Source: JBBECE01 sp040881985
GTDB taxonomy: Bacteria; Pseudomonadota; Alphaproteobacteria; Rhizobiales; Devosiaceae
Reading direction: 5' to 3'
DNA: 64,000 nucleotides
Assembly (NCBI GenBank): GCA_040881985.1
Contig: JBBECE010000026.1
Coordinates: 29,725-93,724 of the forward strand
Part shown: piece by piece, positions 62,319 to 64,000 of the stretch
Position numbering within the stretch: position 1 is the stretch's first letter
How the letters are laid out: each line of letters begins with the position of its first letter
Made by a program: the position numbers and the translations under genes
Notes under the pieces: generated by a model
What the model saw: the letters and a program-made list of their open reading frames with translations, nothing else
What the model was told of the DNA's origin: nothing
The model's database searches: none

Positions 62319-63035
62319 TTACTCGTCCTCGGCAAGCCGCTTGATGGATTTCAGCGAGGAAAAGAGGTTTTCGGCGGTGATGGCGTCGCCCGGCCGGCGT
62401 TCGCCGTCGGGGCCAGCGGGCGGGCGGGCGGCGGCTTCGGCGGCGGCGCGGGCGAGGGCGTCCTCGGCGCTCATCAGCCCGGTGCGCGGCCTTGTGTCCT
62501 CGACAAGGGGCGCCTCGGCCGCAGCCTTGCGGACCTCGGCGTCAAGCTCGGACTGAGTGCAAAGCCCGATGGCCACGGGGTCGACGGGGGCCTGGTTCGA
62601 GGCGTTCCAGTGGGTGCGCTCGCGCACCGATTCGATCGTCGGCTTGGTGGTGCCGACCAGCCGCATGATCTGGGAGTCTTTCAGCTCGGGATGGTTGCGC
62701 ACAAGCCAGAGAATGGCGTTGGGCTTTTCCTGGCGCTTCGAGACCGGGGTGTAGCGCGGGCCCTTGCGCTTTTGTTCGGGGACATGGACCTTCGGGTCGG
62801 ATATCTTCATCCGGTGGGCCGGGTCGGCCTCGGCCTTTTCGATCTCCTCGTGGGTCAGCTGGCCGTTCTGGACCGGGTTAACGCCCTTGATCCCGAGCGC
62901 AACGTCGCCATCGGCGACGCCCTGCACCTCGAGGGGATGCAGCGAGCAGAAATCGGCGATCTGGTCGAAGGTCAGCGAGGTGTTCTCGACCAGCCAGACG
63001 GCGGTCGCCTTCGGCATCATAAGGGCTGTGGTCAT
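62319..63035 (-). CDS. trcR: Cell cycle transcriptional regulator TrcR (DUF1013)
   Basis: The 238-aa DUF1013 protein has the first HTH-like unit MMPKATAVWLVENTSLTFDQ with IADFCSLHPLEVQGVADGDV and the second PNAILWLVRNHPELKDSQIMRLVGTT, followed by an Ala/Glu-rich tail. DUF1013 proteins are conserved and often essential in alphaproteobacteria and are annotated TrcR. ATG 63035 has GAAGGAG upstream. The gene name is from memory; molecular role not inferable here. Confidence 0.8.
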   Translation of the reverse strand: MTTALMMPKATAVWLVENTSLTFDQIADFCSLHPLEVQGVADGDVALGIKGVNPVQNGQLTHEEIEKAEADPAHRMKISDPKVHVPEQKRKGPRYTPVSKRQEKPNAILWLVRNHPELKDSQIMRLVGTTKPTIESVRERTHWNASNQAPVDPVAIGLCTQSELDAEVRKAAAEAPLVEDTRPRTGLMSAEDALARAAAEAAARPPAGPDGERRPGDAITAENLFSSLKSIKRLAEDE

Positions 63036-63202
63036 GATTTCTCCTTCGCGGTGCGCGGATTGCCCGCGCACGTCCCATGAAGCAAGGGTTCGTGGAATGA
63101 GGGCTATATAGGGGCGGGCGGGGCCCGGCGCAACCGGATTCGAGGCGAGGGGCGGTTTTCGCGGGCGTGGCAAGCGACTAGACTGGCGGGGAGGAGACGA
63201 TC

Positions 63203-63388
63203 ATGGACGACGAAGACGCCCAGCGCCGGCCGAAGCCGCACGAGATCGGCATGAAGCTCGACACGCTCTCGGTCGATGAGCTCAACGAGCGCATCAGGCA
63301 GCTCGAAGTAGAGATCGCGCGGCTGAAAGCGGCGATCCGGCACAAATCCGCCAGCCGCGATGCGGCGGAGGTGTTTTTCAGGCGGTAG
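63203..63388 (+). CDS. DUF1192 small protein
   Basis: The 61-aa acidic protein contains GMKLDTLSVDELNERIRQLE followed by a short amphipathic helix VEIARLKAAIRHK, the DUF1192 signature. Function unknown. It is divergent from trcR, as often seen in Rhizobiales. GGGAGGAG precedes ATG. Confidence 0.88.
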   Translation: MDDEDAQRRPKPHEIGMKLDTLSVDELNERIRQLEVEIARLKAAIRHKSASRDAAEVFFRR

Positions 63389-63407
63389 GCACAGCACCCC
63401 CTCCCAT

Positions 63408-63470
63408 CCTCCCCAATGGAAGGGGAGGTGACGTTGCTGCACTTCTTCACCCTCCCCTTGATGGGGAGGG
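63408..63470. repeat. Paired GC-rich hairpins (short palindromic repeat)
   Basis: CCTCCCC/GGGGAGG (63408-63428) and CCCTCCCC/GGGGAGGG (63450-63470) form two hairpins 21 bases apart, in a style common between genes of Rhizobiales. They lie just after the DUF1192 stop and may act as its terminator. Confidence 0.6.
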
Positions 63471-63535
63471 AGAAGCACAGGCGGGGCGAGGGGTTTTTTC
63501 TTGAATGGTAGGTCAATCTTCATGGGGAGTTGCCG

Positions 63536-63928
63536 ATGATCAGGACGAAATCCGTTTACTCGCCGATTCACCGACCCGAAGATGGACTGCGCATCCTCAT
63601 CACCAGATTCCGGGGCCACGGGCTGAAGTCCAGTCGCTACGATGTGTGGATGGCCAATCTAGCGCCAAGCGAGCGCCTTCTCAGATCGTTCTGGAATGAG
63701 GAAATCACCTGGTCGAATTTCGCGCGCGGGTACAGGCGCGAACTCAAGGAAGGTGGCACGATCGATCGTCGCAACAAGACCATCAAGAACCACGGGCAGA
63801 AATTCACCTTGCGGCTGATTCAAACGCTTGGTCGCAAAGGCACAATTACGCTGATGTGCCACTGCGAGGAAAATCAGCATCGCTGCCACAGGTTCATTCT
63901 TCAGTCGGTTCTCAACGGAAACGTCTAG
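63536..63928 (+). CDS. DUF488 protein
   Basis: The 130-aa protein matches the DUF488 fold: KSVYSPIHRPEDGLRILITRF at the N-terminus, WMANLAPSERLLRSFWN in the middle and the C-terminal CHCEENQHRCHRFILQ with a Cys/His cluster. Function unknown; such genes are often single, mobile accessory genes. GGGGAG six bases before ATG 63536 supports the start. The base composition is somewhat lower in GC than the surroundings. Confidence 0.82.
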   Translation: MIRTKSVYSPIHRPEDGLRILITRFRGHGLKSSRYDVWMANLAPSERLLRSFWNEEITWSNFARGYRRELKEGGTIDRRNKTIKNHGQKFTLRLIQTLGRKGTITLMCHCEENQHRCHRFILQSVLNGNV

Positions 63929-63974
63929 GGAACCGCGATGCGGCCGAGGGGATTTTCAAGAGTTGATTCCCCGG

Positions 63975-64000
63975 ATTCGTCATTCTCGCGCTTGACGCGT
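63975..64000. repeat. Dispersed palindromic element, copy 3 (cut by window end)
   Basis: The first 26 bases, TTCGTCATTCTCGCG-CTTGA-CGCG, are identical or nearly so to the left ends of copies 1 and 2. Confidence 0.7.

Overview
The window is a GC-rich chromosomal segment of an alphaproteobacterium, most likely a member of the Hyphomicrobiales (Rhizobiales). This rests on gene content and synteny: a CpdR-type receiver next to an N-formylglutamate amidohydrolase, a DUF1036-pyk pair divergent from a GapR (DUF2312) gene, a 48-aa aa3-type oxidase subunit IV between pepF and a three-gene pntAA-AB-B transhydrogenase, a TrcR (DUF1013) gene, DUF1192 and DUF465 small proteins, and an NAD-dependent homospermidine synthase. 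Genus cannot be told from the sequence.

Layout. 1-5 kb: end of an outer-membrane barrel gene, galU (with a 12-base G tract), galE, a MltB-like lytic transglycosylase and a DUF459 SGNH protein. 5-11 kb: gltD/gltB. 11-14 kb: an hsp20 gene with a heat-shock promoter and a ROSE-like thermosensor leader, a probable small RNA, a lysophospholipase-like hydrolase and hisN. 14-18 kb: N-formylglutamate amidohydrolase, cpdR, a desaturase/hydrolase pair and two tRNA-Val genes. 18-26 kb: a complete fatty-acid beta-oxidation locus (merR-fadD divergent from fadE-fadB-fadA) whose shared promoter region carries repeated TTGACGCAA operators. 26-32 kb: oppABCDF, then rpmJ. 32-41 kb: M20 peptidase, pyk, DUF1036, gapR, a SAF-domain oxidoreductase and dxs. 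39-45 kb: cell-wall enzymes (DUF882 peptidase, L,D-transpeptidase) and a sigma-54-type response regulator. 45-52.8 kb: pepF, cox subunit IV, pntAA/AB/B, a LysE exporter, a membrane lipase-like protein and DUF992. 52.8-54.4 kb: purE-purK.

The one clearly accessory patch is about 54.4-57.6 kb. It holds a restriction-modification pair (SacI-like endonuclease plus D12-class adenine methylase) of visibly lower GC, a DUF2188 gene, a gene remnant at the purE junction, palindromic repeats and the decayed end of a barrel gene. From 57.6 to 64 kb follow a PhyH-double-cupin fusion next to homospermidine synthase, two DUF465 genes flanking another probable small RNA, a TSUP permease, trcR, DUF1192 and DUF488. 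Three copies of a roughly 113-bp palindromic dispersed element lie in the last 7 kb.

Most of the window is core metabolism. I did not find a system I can call undescribed with confidence. The best leads are regulatory or structural: the candidate small RNAs, the thermosensor, the fad operators, a perfect 26-bp palindrome overlapping a promoter, the G tract in galU, and the dioxygenase-cupin fusion.
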